NCBI GenBank assembly: GCA_014378485.1
Contig: JACMNO010000110.1
Location: 78,100 to 142,099 of the forward strand
DNA: 64,000 bases
Origin: Bacteroidia bacterium
GTDB lineage: Bacteria > Bacteroidota > Bacteroidia > B-17B0 > Aurantibacillaceae
Direction: 5' to 3'
Part shown: piece after piece, positions 54,382 through 63,581 of the stretch
Layout of the letters: each line of letters starts with the position of its first letter
Numbering within the stretch: the first letter of the stretch is position 1
Translations under genes and position numbers: made by a program
Notes under the pieces: model-generated
Seen by the model: only the letters and a program-made list of their open reading frames with translations
What the model was told of the DNA's origin: nothing
Databases searched by the model: none

Positions 54382-57000
54382 TTACTTCAACTCCTGGCAA
54401 CTCACCTGGTTTCTGCTAACAAGCAAAACATAGGTTTTCCCGTTTTTGTATAGATAACAAGCTAATGGCTTTTGAGTTGTTCCCTGAAGGCTGATGTTTA
54501 ATTTTCCGGCAGTATTTATTACATCTACTTTTTGTCCGGGTTTATCAAATGCTAAAAACAAATCGCTCTCGCTTGTCTGTATCAACTGAACATCATTATA
54601 AACAGCAGGTTCACTAAAATATTCAATAAGTTTACTGGTAAATAAATCGTAAGCGTACAAGGCGCCATTACCATACACCAACAAATCTGTTTGCGAATCA
54701 TCGTTCACCAGGGCGAATGACGTTTTAAATCCGGCCAGTTCATCTCCAAGTTTTAAGGCTTCTTTTTTATCTGTTAAAGAAATTTTGTTTAATAGATTAT
54801 TCTTATCATCCACGTAAACTAACTTTGTATTATCTAAATTATTTCCCGGCATAATCTGCAAATGCTCCAGGCGTTCGATTGTTTTATTATTAAAATCAAT
54901 TCGGCCAAGTCCCTTTCTGCTAAACGCGTAAATTTTACCTGATACATCCGCAGTTATCAAATAATCGCTGGCGCCAACCTTCGCATAGCTGATTGGTAAG
55001 ATTACTTCAGCATCCGTTTTTACGGGTATAAATCCTTCTATTCTGATACCATACAAAGAAAAATTATAAATATGCCTGTCAGCGCAAGCAACAAATAAGC
55101 GATAATCTTTATTATTATCGTAGTCCATCAAGGTTAGATTGGAAGTAATTTTTGCCGGCAGTTTTACCGGGAACCCCTTGACATAATTGCCGTTCCTGTC
55201 TAACAAGTGCAGATAATTCTCCGTATTAAACAACAATTGCAATTTACCGTTCCTAAAAATATCAACCGTATAAACATCTGATTTTATGGTTTCAGAAATT
55301 TTCTTTTTCCAAATAAGATTTCCTGTTGAATTTATCAGGTAAACCTGCTTCGTTTCATCCTGGAAACATAACTCGTTTTCCTGTGTCAAATGATTAGTAA
55401 AAATATTTGGGCGGCTATTGATCAATGAGTCCGCAACAAAAGTCCATAGGGAATTTATTGTACTGTTAGCTTCATTATTTTTGGGCTGCGCATGGCTTGC
55501 ATTTAACCTAACCTGCACGCTACTTTTATAATTTCTTGCAGTGATGGATAAATGTGACATTGGATTCTCGGCCATCAACAACTCTTCTGAATTAATAATG
55601 GAATTAATGTTATGAGCTTTCGTTAATTCCGAATTTTCATAATAAAAATAATTGCATTCCAGCGTTAAATTATCATTTGCATAATCCATAAAAGACTTGT
55701 TCTTTGCGAGCAGTTGACCACCCAAAATCGATTGACGATAATACTTCAATAATTCAGAGTCTGAAAAAAACAATATATAACCCTCAGAAATATAGGCGTA
55801 CTTCATATTGAGGTCTGATTTAGAAAACGAAAACACATCTCCTAAACCAGCGCGCAACTTATAAATTTTCGCTTCGTCTTCAAGGTTAATACTATCACTC
55901 ATCAGCTTCAATAATGCGACGGCCTTTTCTTCGTCTTTTATTTTTATCGCAGTCAATTGACTAGTAATGTTAGTTAAAAAGTAAGAGGCAGAGGCTAATT
56001 CATTATCTATATTTTCATCACTTTCTTTTTTAATATTGTATAGTGCACTATCGTTAAGCATTTTCCAAGCCTGTTCATTTTTTTCAATGGATTCTACAGA
56101 AAGTTGATTGCTCGTTGTTTTAAAAAACAATTGTGCATCTGTTAAAGCTACTCCTTTTATTGAAACCGGATTATCAGGCAAACGCTCAAAACTCGACATA
56201 GGCGCCGGCTCTTGGTTTTTCAGACAATCAAAGAATGATAAACTATCCGGAACAGTATAACCGGTTAAGGTAATTTCGTTTAATTGAACTTCTGCGCTAA
56301 ACAGTGATTGCTGAGTAAATAAATCTTTTGGCAGTAAACCTGTAAAAGCATGATTAAAATACACCTGGTTTTTTTGTTCACCATTCAGTTTAAGCAAATC
56401 ATTATAAGCTTTATAAGTCGCAAGGGATTCTTCCTTTTTCAATTGTAGACTGCGCTCTAATAATGATGCATCAGAACTCATATAAACAATGCCGGCATAA
56501 TAACTCAAAAACCATTTTTGTTTATTATTGATAAAATAAAAAACTTCCCGTGATGTCACGGAGACGTCCTTTGCAAAAACACTTTTAAAAAAATCAATGA
56601 AAAGAGATTTATCGTTTTTTTCTTTGGCTTTAAATAAAATCAGATGTCTGGTTGTTTTCTGATCTTTGATAAATGACCAATACAACGAATTATCTGATAG
56701 CACTTCTGCAATTTCTGGTTTTGAATTTATCAAAGAATCCAAATATTGAATACCGTTTTGTGCAACCAACATTGATTCGTTAGTGAGCAGTGAATTCCAG
56801 ATCAGGTTTTGACGTGTTAATTGAGAAACCAATTCGCTGCAATTTTTGGTTTCTATTACACAGGCAACATTGATAGGAATATGTTCTAAAACCGATGCAT
56901 TTGGCGCTTTAGTTTCCTTTAAACGAAAATAACCCCAAATTGCAACCGTAACGGAGGCTAAAACGAACAACCAAAACCCTATTTTTTTTACTAAATACAC
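54382..57000 (-). CDS. Large membrane-anchored protein with DUF3352-like N-terminus and beta-propeller-like C-terminus
   Basis: 872 residues starting at GTG 57000; no other start lies between it and the upstream in-frame TGA. Residues 4-25 are a membrane anchor (VKKIGFWLFVLASVTVAIWG). The periplasmic part from 40 to about 490 resembles DUF3352-type proteins (IPINVACVIETKNCSELVSQ and FLTNITSQLTAIKIKDEEKA). From about 520 there are beta-propeller-like blades (LINSTGNLIWKKKISETIKS, HLLDRNGNYVKGFPVKLPAK, IYAFSRKGLGRIDFNNKTIE). The function is unknown; such propellers often bind other envelope proteins. It may be co-transcribed with the glycosyltransferase gene that precedes it on the same strand. 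Confidence 0.7.
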   Translation of the reverse strand: MYLVKKIGFWLFVLASVTVAIWGYFRLKETKAPNASVLEHIPINVACVIETKNCSELVSQLTRQNLIWNSLLTNESMLVAQNGIQYLDSLINSKPEIAEVLSDNSLYWSFIKDQKTTRHLILFKAKEKNDKSLFIDFFKSVFAKDVSVTSREVFYFINNKQKWFLSYYAGIVYMSSDASLLERSLQLKKEESLATYKAYNDLLKLNGEQKNQVYFNHAFTGLLPKDLFTQQSLFSAEVQLNEITLTGYTVPDSLSFFDCLKNQEPAPMSSFERLPDNPVSIKGVALTDAQLFFKTTSNQLSVESIEKNEQAWKMLNDSALYNIKKESDENIDNELASASYFLTNITSQLTAIKIKDEEKAVALLKLMSDSINLEDEAKIYKLRAGLGDVFSFSKSDLNMKYAYISEGYILFFSDSELLKYYRQSILGGQLLAKNKSFMDYANDNLTLECNYFYYENSELTKAHNINSIINSEELLMAENPMSHLSITARNYKSSVQVRLNASHAQPKNNEANSTINSLWTFVADSLINSRPNIFTNHLTQENELCFQDETKQVYLINSTGNLIWKKKISETIKSDVYTVDIFRNGKLQLLFNTENYLHLLDRNGNYVKGFPVKLPAKITSNLTLMDYDNNKDYRLFVACADRHIYNFSLYGIRIEGFIPVKTDAEVILPISYAKVGASDYLITADVSGKIYAFSRKGLGRIDFNNKTIERLEHLQIMPGNNLDNTKLVYVDDKNNLLNKISLTDKKEALKLGDELAGFKTSFALVNDDSQTDLLVYGNGALYAYDLFTSKLIEYFSEPAVYNDVQLIQTSESDLFLAFDKPGQKVDVINTAGKLNISLQGTTQKPLACYLYKNGKTYVLLVSRNQVSCQELK

Positions 57001-57079
57001 TCCATCTAATGTAACAGGTTTTATTCATGCAAATAATGATGAAACCCGTAGTTATGAAACCAGAATTGTGAATTGGTTT

Positions 57080-58054
57080 TTAAAAATCAAAAAACTTCAG
57101 ATTCTTTTGTAACAGCAGTCGTGCGCCAAACTTTTGTTTCCAGTAATTGGCCAGGTACATTTGCTCATACTGCCCGGGAGTAGGGATCAGAATGACCGAC
57201 TGCTTTTTTAAATGATGAAGGTCCATTAAAGTACTATAACCACTCCTGCAAATAACGGTGTGCGAATTTTCGATTAACCGACTTAATGTTTCTGCAGATG
57301 GCATATCTATCAAAGTTAAATTTCCCTGAAAATCATACTTAATTTTCAAATTACTTCCTCTTACCACGCAAATTCTTTTGTTGGTCTCATTCGCTTTTTC
57401 AATTAATAAAAATTCAAGAACTGTTCTTAAAGGTTCAGGCCCTGAGAGCAGGCATAGGAAATCGAATTGCTCTTCTGTTTTAGATACTAATGGCAAACGA
57501 CTTAACGGACCTATATAAGTGACGTTTTTTAAATTTTTATTTTTGGAAAGCTTCCCTGCCAGTGATGTTTTTTCATCTTCAAAATCTGGAATCCAAATGC
57601 TATTAAACTTTTTAATATAATGCTGATGAATTTTACTGGCAAAAAAAGAAAACAAACCTGCGCTAATATTTAACTGGTGGGTGATGTAAATACATTCAAT
57701 ATTTTCATTATAAAGCCCAAATCGATTATCGCTGATTACTAAATCAATCTTGTGTTCTTTGATAATTTCTTTTAATTGTTCATTCTCTTTTTTGATGACT
57801 TTTAAAATTCGCGGAGAATCCAGTAAAAGTGTAAAGCCTAACGGTATTTTTTTTGAATACCTGATGTTGTAGGGTTCAATGTTTATCTTTTTGAGAGTAG
57901 GAAATTCCTCGTCAAAAATTAAAGAAGTTGTTTTAGTAACCCCTAAAATTACCTCATTGTGTTCCTTTAATTCTTTAATTAACGGAACACATCTGGTGGC
58001 ATGTCCTAAACCCCAATCGAGGGGCGCAATAAATATGGTTTTGTTTCTTAAGAT
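57080..58054 (-). CDS. MurG-like/UDP-sugar glycosyltransferase lacking a usual start codon
   Basis: The full reading frame encodes about 325 residues. It begins with the family N-terminus KTIFIAPLDWGLGHATRCVP, followed by LIKELKEHNEVILGVTK, then IDLVISDNRFGLYNENIECI, YITHQLNIS, and a C-terminal nucleotide-sugar half (TYIGPLSRLPL, LCLLSGPEPLRTVLEFLL, HTVICRSGYSTLMDLHHLKK, LIPTPGQYEQMYLANYW). No ATG, GTG or TTG occurs in frame before that N-terminus; the stop is about 20 codons upstream. An ATC at 58054, or ATA or ATT just after, could act as start. The next usual codon is TTG at 57655, which would delete the N-terminal domain. Two-domain GT-B fold, probably a cytoplasmic glycan or lipid glycosyltransferase. 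Divergent from uvrC, 24 bp apart. Confidence 0.72.
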   Translation of the reverse strand: MLRNKTIFIAPLDWGLGHATRCVPLIKELKEHNEVILGVTKTTSLIFDEEFPTLKKINIEPYNIRYSKKIPLGFTLLLDSPRILKVIKKENEQLKEIIKEHKIDLVISDNRFGLYNENIECIYITHQLNISAGLFSFFASKIHQHYIKKFNSIWIPDFEDEKTSLAGKLSKNKNLKNVTYIGPLSRLPLVSKTEEQFDFLCLLSGPEPLRTVLEFLLIEKANETNKRICVVRGSNLKIKYDFQGNLTLIDMPSAETLSRLIENSHTVICRSGYSTLMDLHHLKKQSVILIPTPGQYEQMYLANYWKQKFGARLLLQKNLKFFDF

Positions 58055-58078
58055 ATCACAAAATAAACAAAAAAACTG

Positions 58079-59923
58079 ATGATAAAACTTACCTTAGCAA
58101 ACCATTTGGAAGCCTTTTCAGAACATATTCAGAGCATTCTCAAAACCCTGCCCGATACCCCGGGAGTTTATCGCTATTATGATGTCGATAACAATCTGTT
58201 GTATGTAGGAAAAGCAAAAAACCTGAAAAAAAGGGTGCTCTCTTATTTTATGAAAGAGCATGATACGCATCGTTTGCGTATCATGGTCAAAAAAATAGCG
58301 GATATCAAAACCACGAAGGTGAACACCGAAATGGATGCACTGATTTTGGAAAATAATTTAATTAAAAGCCTTACTCCAAAATATAACATCATGTTACGTG
58401 ATGATAAAACTTATCCATGGCTCTTAATTAAAAACGAATTTTTTCCGCGTGTTTATCAAACACGACAACTCAAAAAAGATGGGGCCGAATATTTTGGTCC
58501 GTATCCTTCGGCTACCACTATGTTCATTTTACTGGATCTGATCAGACAACTGTATCCTTTAAGAAGCTGCACTTTAGATTTGACTATTGAAAATATTGAA
58601 AAGAAAAAATTTAAGGCGTGTCTCGAATTCCAGATTGGTCGTTGTAAAGCACCTTGTATAGGTAACCAAAGCCTGGACAATTACAATAAAGGAATTGATC
58701 ACATCCGTGAAATCATTAAAGGCGATATTAATTTTGCGATCCGGGATCTGAAGCGACTGATGCATGAGAATGCCGAAAAAATGGAATTTGAAGAAGCAAA
58801 CTCTTTAAAAAAGAAAATTGAATTGCTGGAGAAATACCAAAGCAAATCAACCATTGTTCATCCTTCTATTACTGATACAGATGTATTTACGATCATCAGT
58901 GATGAGAAAGTGGCTTACGTCAATTATTTTAAAGTGATGAACGGCACCATCATTCAGGCACAAACCTTAGAGTTTAAAAAGAAGCTGGATGAGTCTGATG
59001 AAGAAATGCTGGTGTTTGCCATTAATGAAATTCGCACGCGTTACAACTCTTTAAGTAGAGAAATTTTTGTACCCTTTGAACCGGAGTTTGTTTTTACCAA
59101 TGCTAAATATGTTGTTCCAAAAATTGGTGATAAAAAACATTTAATGGATCTGAGTTTTAAAAATGCAGAGTCCTACAAGCGTGAAAGAGAAAAGCAATTG
59201 GCCTTGATTGATCCTGACAGGCATACTGATAGAATCATGCAGCAAATGATGAAAGATCTTCGCATGAAAGAAGAGCCACGTCGCATTGAAGGATTTGATA
59301 ACTCAAACATTCAGGGAGATTATGCAGTGAGTGCCATGCCTGTTTTTATTGATGGTAAGCCGGCTAAAAAAGAATACCGTCACTATAATGTGAAAACAGT
59401 TGTTGGCCCCGACGATTTTGCCACCATGGAAGAAGTTATTACCAGACGTTATACCCGTGTGATTGAAGAAGAGTTGCCTATGCCCCAATTAATTGTGATT
59501 GATGGCGGAAAAGGACAACTGGGTGCTGCGGTGATGAGTTTACGAAAATTGGGATTGATGGGAAAGGTAACCGTGATTGGTATTGCGAAACGCCTTGAAG
59601 AAATTTATTTTCCGGGAGATCCCATACCGTTATACCTCGATAAACGCTCGGAAACCTTAAAGATTATTCAACAGATACGTGATGAAGCGCATCGTTTCGG
59701 TATTACGCACCATCGCAATAAACGCAGCCGTGAAACTTTTAAAACAGAACTATCTGAAATAAAAGGCATCAGTGATAAAACCGCACAAAAACTGTTAACT
59801 GAACTCAAATCTGTTAAAGGAATAAAAGAAGCAACTTTACAGGAAATAGCCGCCATTGTTGGTAATTCTAAGGGTAATTTAGTGTATGAATTCTTTAAAA
59901 AGCAAGGAGAAGACTTAGTGTGA
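58079..59923 (+). CDS. uvrC: UvrABC system protein C
   Basis: Makes the dual incisions in nucleotide excision repair. The 614 residues have the GIY-YIG nuclease (TPGVYRYYDVDNNLLYVGKA, then KNLKKRVLSYF, about 27-57), a UVR motif (ENAEKMEFEEANSLKKKIEL, about 231-250), the RNase H-like second nuclease (EGFDNSNIQGDYAV and LIVIDGGKGQLGAA) and a C-terminal helix-hairpin-helix pair (ISDKTAQKLLTELKSVKGIK). All are intact. ATG 58079 lies 24 bp from the start of the divergent glycosyltransferase frame. Confidence 0.96.
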   Translation: MIKLTLANHLEAFSEHIQSILKTLPDTPGVYRYYDVDNNLLYVGKAKNLKKRVLSYFMKEHDTHRLRIMVKKIADIKTTKVNTEMDALILENNLIKSLTPKYNIMLRDDKTYPWLLIKNEFFPRVYQTRQLKKDGAEYFGPYPSATTMFILLDLIRQLYPLRSCTLDLTIENIEKKKFKACLEFQIGRCKAPCIGNQSLDNYNKGIDHIREIIKGDINFAIRDLKRLMHENAEKMEFEEANSLKKKIELLEKYQSKSTIVHPSITDTDVFTIISDEKVAYVNYFKVMNGTIIQAQTLEFKKKLDESDEEMLVFAINEIRTRYNSLSREIFVPFEPEFVFTNAKYVVPKIGDKKHLMDLSFKNAESYKREREKQLALIDPDRHTDRIMQQMMKDLRMKEEPRRIEGFDNSNIQGDYAVSAMPVFIDGKPAKKEYRHYNVKTVVGPDDFATMEEVITRRYTRVIEEELPMPQLIVIDGGKGQLGAAVMSLRKLGLMGKVTVIGIAKRLEEIYFPGDPIPLYLDKRSETLKIIQQIRDEAHRFGITHHRNKRSRETFKTELSEIKGISDKTAQKLLTELKSVKGIKEATLQEIAAIVGNSKGNLVYEFFKKQGEDLV

Positions 59924-59925
59924 TT

Positions 59926-60040
59926 TGGGCACGTTCCTGCAAAGAGACAGCAGGAACCGGGCTGTCGCTGCAATCTTTTGCCGCACTTGAACAGGGTTAG
60001 TGAACGGCAAAAGGATTTTCGCTTGCATCCCTCGCGCAAA
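59926..60040 (-). repeat. Intergenic repeat, family A, copy 3
   Basis: Begins 2 bp after the uvrC stop. On the minus strand it reads TTGCGCGAGGGATGCAAGCG and AAAATCCTTTTGCCG, and ends CTTTGCAGGAACGTGCCC. It is inverted relative to copy 4, which follows 47 bp later. Confidence 0.8.
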
Positions 60041-60086
60041 CTTTCAGCAAATTCGCAGTATAAATTTCAGTTTTTAAAATAAAACC

Positions 60087-60192
60087 TGCGTGAGGGATTG
60101 TAGTGAAAATCCTTTTGGTGGATGAGGCTCCCGAAGACAACAAAAGATTGTAACGAAAAGCCCGACCCGCGGCCTCTTGGCGGGGCACGCCC
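60087..60192 (+). repeat. Intergenic repeat, family A, copy 4
   Basis: TGCGTGAGGGATTGTAGTG, AAAATCCTTTTGG, AAAAGATTGTAACGAAAAGC and CTTGGCGGGGCACGCCC, ending 41 bp before the gmk ATG. The two neighbouring copies face each other and could form one long stem. Confidence 0.82.
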
Positions 60193-60221
60193 TAATAAAT
60201 TTTTTAGTTATAAAAAACTAT

Positions 60222-60229
60222 TATCTTTG
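60222..60229 (+). promoter_or_regulatory. -7 element for gmk
   Basis: TATCTTTG matches TAnnTTTG and ends 3 nt before the ATG, implying a leaderless or nearly leaderless mRNA if used. Confidence 0.45.
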
Positions 60230-60232
60230 CTC

Positions 60233-60805
60233 ATGGAAAACGGCAAACTCATCATATTTTCTGCACCGTCAGGGTCAGGTAAAACAACTATAGTGAGACA
60301 TTTATTAAAAACCTTTCCTGATAAACTTGAATTTTCCATTTCAGCCACAAGCCGTCCAAAACGTGGTATTGAAGAAAACGGTAAGGATTATCATTATTTA
60401 AGCGTAGAGGAATTTAAACAAAAAATTGATAAAAAAGAGTTTTTGGAATGGGAAGAAGTGTATGCCGGAACCCATTATGGAACACTGAGAAGTGAGGTAG
60501 ACCGGATTTGGGCCAAAGGAAAACATGTAATTTTTGACATTGATGTGGAAGGTGGTTTAAATTTGAAGAAACAATTTGGCGAAAAAGCCCTGGCTGTTTT
60601 TGTCATGCCTCCAAGCATTAAAATTTTAGAAGAGCGTTTAAACTCCAGAAGTACAGATACTCCTGAAAGCATTGCCAGAAGAGTTGAGAAGGCTGAAAAA
60701 GAATTAAAAACAGCCGACCTGTTTGATGTATTTATCTTAAATGAAGTATTGGAAGACGCTTTTCAAAAAGCTGAAAAATTAGTCGGCGAATATGTTTCCA
60801 AATAA
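60233..60805 (+). CDS. gmk: Guanylate kinase
   Basis: Phosphorylates GMP to GDP with ATP. The 190 residues start at MENGKLIIFSAPSGSGKTT, with the P-loop at 11-19, followed by the GMP-binding SISATSRPKRGIEENGKDYH and the EWEEVYAGTHYGT motif, then VIFDIDVEGGLNLKKQFG. I chose ATG 60233; earlier in-frame starts lie in a repeat and are not coding. Length is normal for Gmk. Confidence 0.95.
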   Translation: MENGKLIIFSAPSGSGKTTIVRHLLKTFPDKLEFSISATSRPKRGIEENGKDYHYLSVEEFKQKIDKKEFLEWEEVYAGTHYGTLRSEVDRIWAKGKHVIFDIDVEGGLNLKKQFGEKALAVFVMPPSIKILEERLNSRSTDTPESIARRVEKAEKELKTADLFDVFILNEVLEDAFQKAEKLVGEYVSK

Positions 60806-60997
60806 CATTCTATTTAATCAATTTCTCTCGTCTATTTCTTATTAAAAAGAAGGTAACCACCGTATTTTTTAAGTTTTTATAATTGATAATCAATTAGTTA
60901 AAGAATTTACAACATTATTTCTCAATTTCCGGGTTACCTATTTAAAGTTTCGGTATAAATGATCAAATAACAAACAAACAACTTAAAAATTAAAAAA

Positions 60998-61228
60998 ATG
61001 ACAAAATTATTTTCAATTATCGCAGTAGCTATCATCGCTACAACTGTAGTATCTTGTGGACCTTCAGCTGAAGAAAAAGCAAAAATCGAAGAGCAAGCAA
61101 AACATACTGCTGATTCTATCTCTGCAGCTTTAGAAACTAGCTTAGGAAACGCAATGAATGAGGCTACATCTGATACAACTGTTACTTCTGTTGAAACTTC
61201 AACTACAACAGTAGAATCAAAACACTAA
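60998..61228 (+). CDS. Small lipoprotein
   Basis: A 76-residue protein with a lipoprotein signal peptide (LFSIIAVAIIATTVVSC, lipid-modified Cys20), then a charged helix (SAEEKAKIEEQAKHTADSIS) and a Thr/Ser/Val-rich tail (TVTSVETSTTTVESKH). No family recognised. A paralogue follows 146 bp downstream, with CGPSAEEKAKIEEQAKHTAD aligning with CKPAAEDRFKMHENAKRISD. Likely an abundant envelope lipoprotein, given the clean terminator. Confidence 0.8.
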   Translation: MTKLFSIIAVAIIATTVVSCGPSAEEKAKIEEQAKHTADSISAALETSLGNAMNEATSDTTVTSVETSTTTVESKH

Positions 61229-61253
61229 GAATTTGTGTTTAGTTAGTTAGGAA

Positions 61254-61287
61254 AAGTCCACGTATCTATGATGCGTGGGCTTTTTAT
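61254..61287 (+). terminator. Terminator after the first small lipoprotein gene
   Basis: A 9-bp stem (AAGTCCACG with CGTGGGCTT, one G-U pair) with an 11-nt loop and a following T tract. Confidence 0.88.
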
Positions 61288-61374
61288 TTTATGGAAATCA
61301 ACGAAATAATTTTAATTTCTTTATCCAAACAAAAATTATCTTTACATTCGGGATATCAAAAGCAATAACATTTT

Positions 61375-61575
61375 ATGAAAAAAGTATACATTCTTCTGTC
61401 AGTTACGTTTTTAACTTTAGTAATCGTTAAATGCAAACCCGCTGCGGAAGACCGTTTTAAAATGCATGAAAACGCAAAACGCATTTCAGATTCTATCGGG
61501 CGTGTTATTGATCAAGCCATGGCAGAAGTTGCTATTCAACCAAAAGAACCGGTTGATACCGTTAAAGCAAAATAA
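61375..61575 (+). CDS. Small lipoprotein, paralogue of the preceding one
   Basis: A 66-residue protein with signal sequence VYILLSVTFLTLVIVKC (lipid-modified Cys20), then PAAEDRFKMHENAKRISDSI and a short Pro/Lys-rich tail (AIQPKEPVDTVKAK). Clearly related to its neighbour, with the same Cys position and helix pattern, but a different C-terminus. Function unknown; periplasmic or outer-membrane anchored. It lies after the neighbour's terminator, so it is separately expressed. Confidence 0.75.
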   Translation: MKKVYILLSVTFLTLVIVKCKPAAEDRFKMHENAKRISDSIGRVIDQAMAEVAIQPKEPVDTVKAK

Positions 61576-61685
61576 TTCTTTGTTTTAAAAATAAACCGTG
61601 ACGTAAAACAGAAGTAAAAATCTCCATTGATAATTTTTTATTAATAGGTGATTGAAAATACTCCTTTTAGAAAATAACAAAAAAA

Positions 61686-62474
61686 TTACTGAACGACTAA
61701 AGAGTCTTGATAAACCTTGTAGAAACGCTCGTTTTGCCAGTATACGGTTTTAATGAGTGTGTCCGGAAATTGTTTTTCTATGGTGTTGAATGTTTGTGCT
61801 TGGTATTGTTTTAAGTTGTGATTTTCATAATAGAAAACATCACCATTCACAACCACAAATTCCTTTAATTTCTTTAAAGGAATGGTTTTATAAAAAGTGC
61901 CATAAATGTCAAATACGAGAATACCTTCTTCGGGACAATTGACATAGAGGTAATTATTATGTTCCTGCAAAAAATTTGGTTTAATATCAACATCCAGTAT
62001 CCTTTTTAAATTCCCCGTTTTTACCAATGATTTAAGTTCTGCATCAAAGCGAGATAATTCATTATTTTGTTTATCATACAACCAAAAACTATTATTAGAA
62101 GACGAGCATACTAAAGAAGCCTGTTCATAACCAAGTTTTTCCAGCGAGATCATATTACTGGTTTCGGTTAATTGATTATCTAAAAATAAAATCTGTTGAA
62201 AATCTTTATAGTACACAAGAATCTTTAAAGGGTTCATGGCGTCCACGTAATCGATCCTGCCATAACGTTTGGTACTGAATTTTTTTTGTAAAATCCCGAT
62301 AGCATTATACTTTACTATTTCATTTTCGGTGATGATATAGATGTTTCCGAAACCATCAATTTCAAGTCGGGAATTTTGCTCAGGAAATTTAATATGTAAC
62401 TCCGACTCTGTTGTCTGAAATACAAAAGAACAACAAACAATGAAACAAACGGATATGATAATACTGAATTTCAA
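61686..62474 (-). CDS. Exported protein of unknown function, propeller-like
   Basis: 262 residues starting at TTG 62474 because a TAA lies four codons upstream and no ATG is available. A signal peptide (FSIIISVCFIVCCSFVFQ) is followed by about five beta-rich segments of propeller type (LEIDGFGNIYIITENEIVKY, LVCSSSNNSFWLYDKQNNEL, NNYLYVNCPEEGILVFDIYG). No named family. It lies downstream of the PfkB kinase on the same strand but beyond that gene's terminator. Confidence 0.7.
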   Translation of the reverse strand: MKFSIIISVCFIVCCSFVFQTTESELHIKFPEQNSRLEIDGFGNIYIITENEIVKYNAIGILQKKFSTKRYGRIDYVDAMNPLKILVYYKDFQQILFLDNQLTETSNMISLEKLGYEQASLVCSSSNNSFWLYDKQNNELSRFDAELKSLVKTGNLKRILDVDIKPNFLQEHNNYLYVNCPEEGILVFDIYGTFYKTIPLKKLKEFVVVNGDVFYYENHNLKQYQAQTFNTIEKQFPDTLIKTVYWQNERFYKVYQDSLVVQ

Positions 62475-62525
62475 GTTTATTATTTAACGCTAAGATAATT
62501 TATAAATTGCGATTTTTCTAAAAAT

Positions 62526-62560
62526 AAAAAACCTCCTATTTTTCAATAGAAGGTTTTTTG
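62526..62560. terminator. Terminator between the PfkB kinase and the propeller-like gene
   Basis: AAAAAACCTTCTATT pairs with AATAGGAGGTTTTTT on the minus strand (one mismatch), with T runs on both sides, so it can act in both directions. Confidence 0.85.
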
Positions 62561-62572
62561 AATACATGTTAC

Positions 62573-63496
62573 TTACACTAAAGAAATATCAAACTGCACC
62601 AGGTCAACAAATTCCTGAACTCTATTATCCACATCTTTTTGAGATAATCCAATTAAACGCTCTGTTCCGAATTTCTCCACAGTGAAACTCGCCATAGCAG
62701 AACCAAAAATGATTGCCCGTTTCATATTTTCAAAACTGATATCTTTTGTTTTGGCCAAATAACCAATAAAACCTCCGGCAAAACTATCACCGGCACCAGT
62801 CGGATCAAATACATCTTCTAATGGCAAAGCAGGCGCAAAAAACACTTCTTCTTTATTAAATAATAAAGCTCCATGCTCTCCTTTTTTGATCACCAATACT
62901 TTTGGGCCCATGGCTAATATTTTCTGTGCAGCTTTCACTAAAGAATATTCTCCTGACAATTGTCTTGCTTCAGAATCGTTAATGGTTAATACATCAATTC
63001 CTTTTAAAGTTTCCATTAATTCAGGCATGGCAATATCCATCCAAAAGTTCATAGTATCCAAAACGATCAGCTTAGGGCGTTTTGACAACTGAGATAATAC
63101 TTTTTGTTGTACAGTTGGCATTAAATTTCCAAGCATCAAAAAATCACAGTTCTGATAAGATTCCGGTACGATCGGGTCAAATTCAGCCAATACATTTAGT
63201 TGTGTATCTAATGTATCACGCGAATTCATATCGTTATGATAACGTCCGCTCCAGAAAAAAGATTTTTCACCTTGCTTAATTTGCAATCCTTCCAGATTAA
63301 CTCCTTGACCTTTAAGCGTATTCATGAATTCTGTTGGAAAATCATCGCCAACAACTGACACAATATTAATTTCTTTTGTAAAATAAGAAGACGCTAATGC
63401 TATGTAACTAGCAGCTCCTCCAACGATTTTATCGGTTTTCCCGAAAGGAGTTTCTATAGCATCAAACGCTACTGTACCTACAACTAAAAGACTCAT
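62573..63496 (-). CDS. PfkB-family carbohydrate or nucleoside kinase
   Basis: 307 residues starting at ATG 63496 (MSLLVVGTVAFDAIETPFGK). It has the ribokinase-fold GG switch (KIVGGAASYIALASSY) and the C-terminal anion-hole signature DPTGAGDSFAGGFIGYL with the catalytic Asp near residue 235. The phosphoryl acceptor cannot be assigned; the family includes sugar kinases and nucleoside kinases. I reject the TTG at 63523 because the ATG gives the conserved start. A TATATTTG element lies upstream on the minus strand. Confidence 0.9.
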   Translation of the reverse strand: MSLLVVGTVAFDAIETPFGKTDKIVGGAASYIALASSYFTKEINIVSVVGDDFPTEFMNTLKGQGVNLEGLQIKQGEKSFFWSGRYHNDMNSRDTLDTQLNVLAEFDPIVPESYQNCDFLMLGNLMPTVQQKVLSQLSKRPKLIVLDTMNFWMDIAMPELMETLKGIDVLTINDSEARQLSGEYSLVKAAQKILAMGPKVLVIKKGEHGALLFNKEEVFFAPALPLEDVFDPTGAGDSFAGGFIGYLAKTKDISFENMKRAIIFGSAMASFTVEKFGTERLIGLSQKDVDNRVQEFVDLVQFDISLV

Positions 63497-63520
63497 ATTA
63501 AAAAGATTTAAAATTTTTGA

Positions 63521-63528
63521 CAAATATA
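63521..63528 (-). promoter_or_regulatory. -7 element for the PfkB kinase gene
   Basis: TATATTTG on the minus strand, 24 nt before the ATG, next to the divergent tRNA promoter. Confidence 0.5.
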
Positions 63529-63559
63529 TTGTTTATTTACAAAATAGATATTAAATTTG
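63529..63559 (+). promoter_or_regulatory. Promoter of tRNA-Asn
   Basis: TTG at 63529-63531 and TAAATTTG at 63552-63559, spaced by 20 nt, match the Bacteroidota -33/-7 pair. The tRNA begins 23 nt later. Confidence 0.6.
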
Positions 63560-63581
63560 CCCTCCTTATTAAGGAAAAGAT

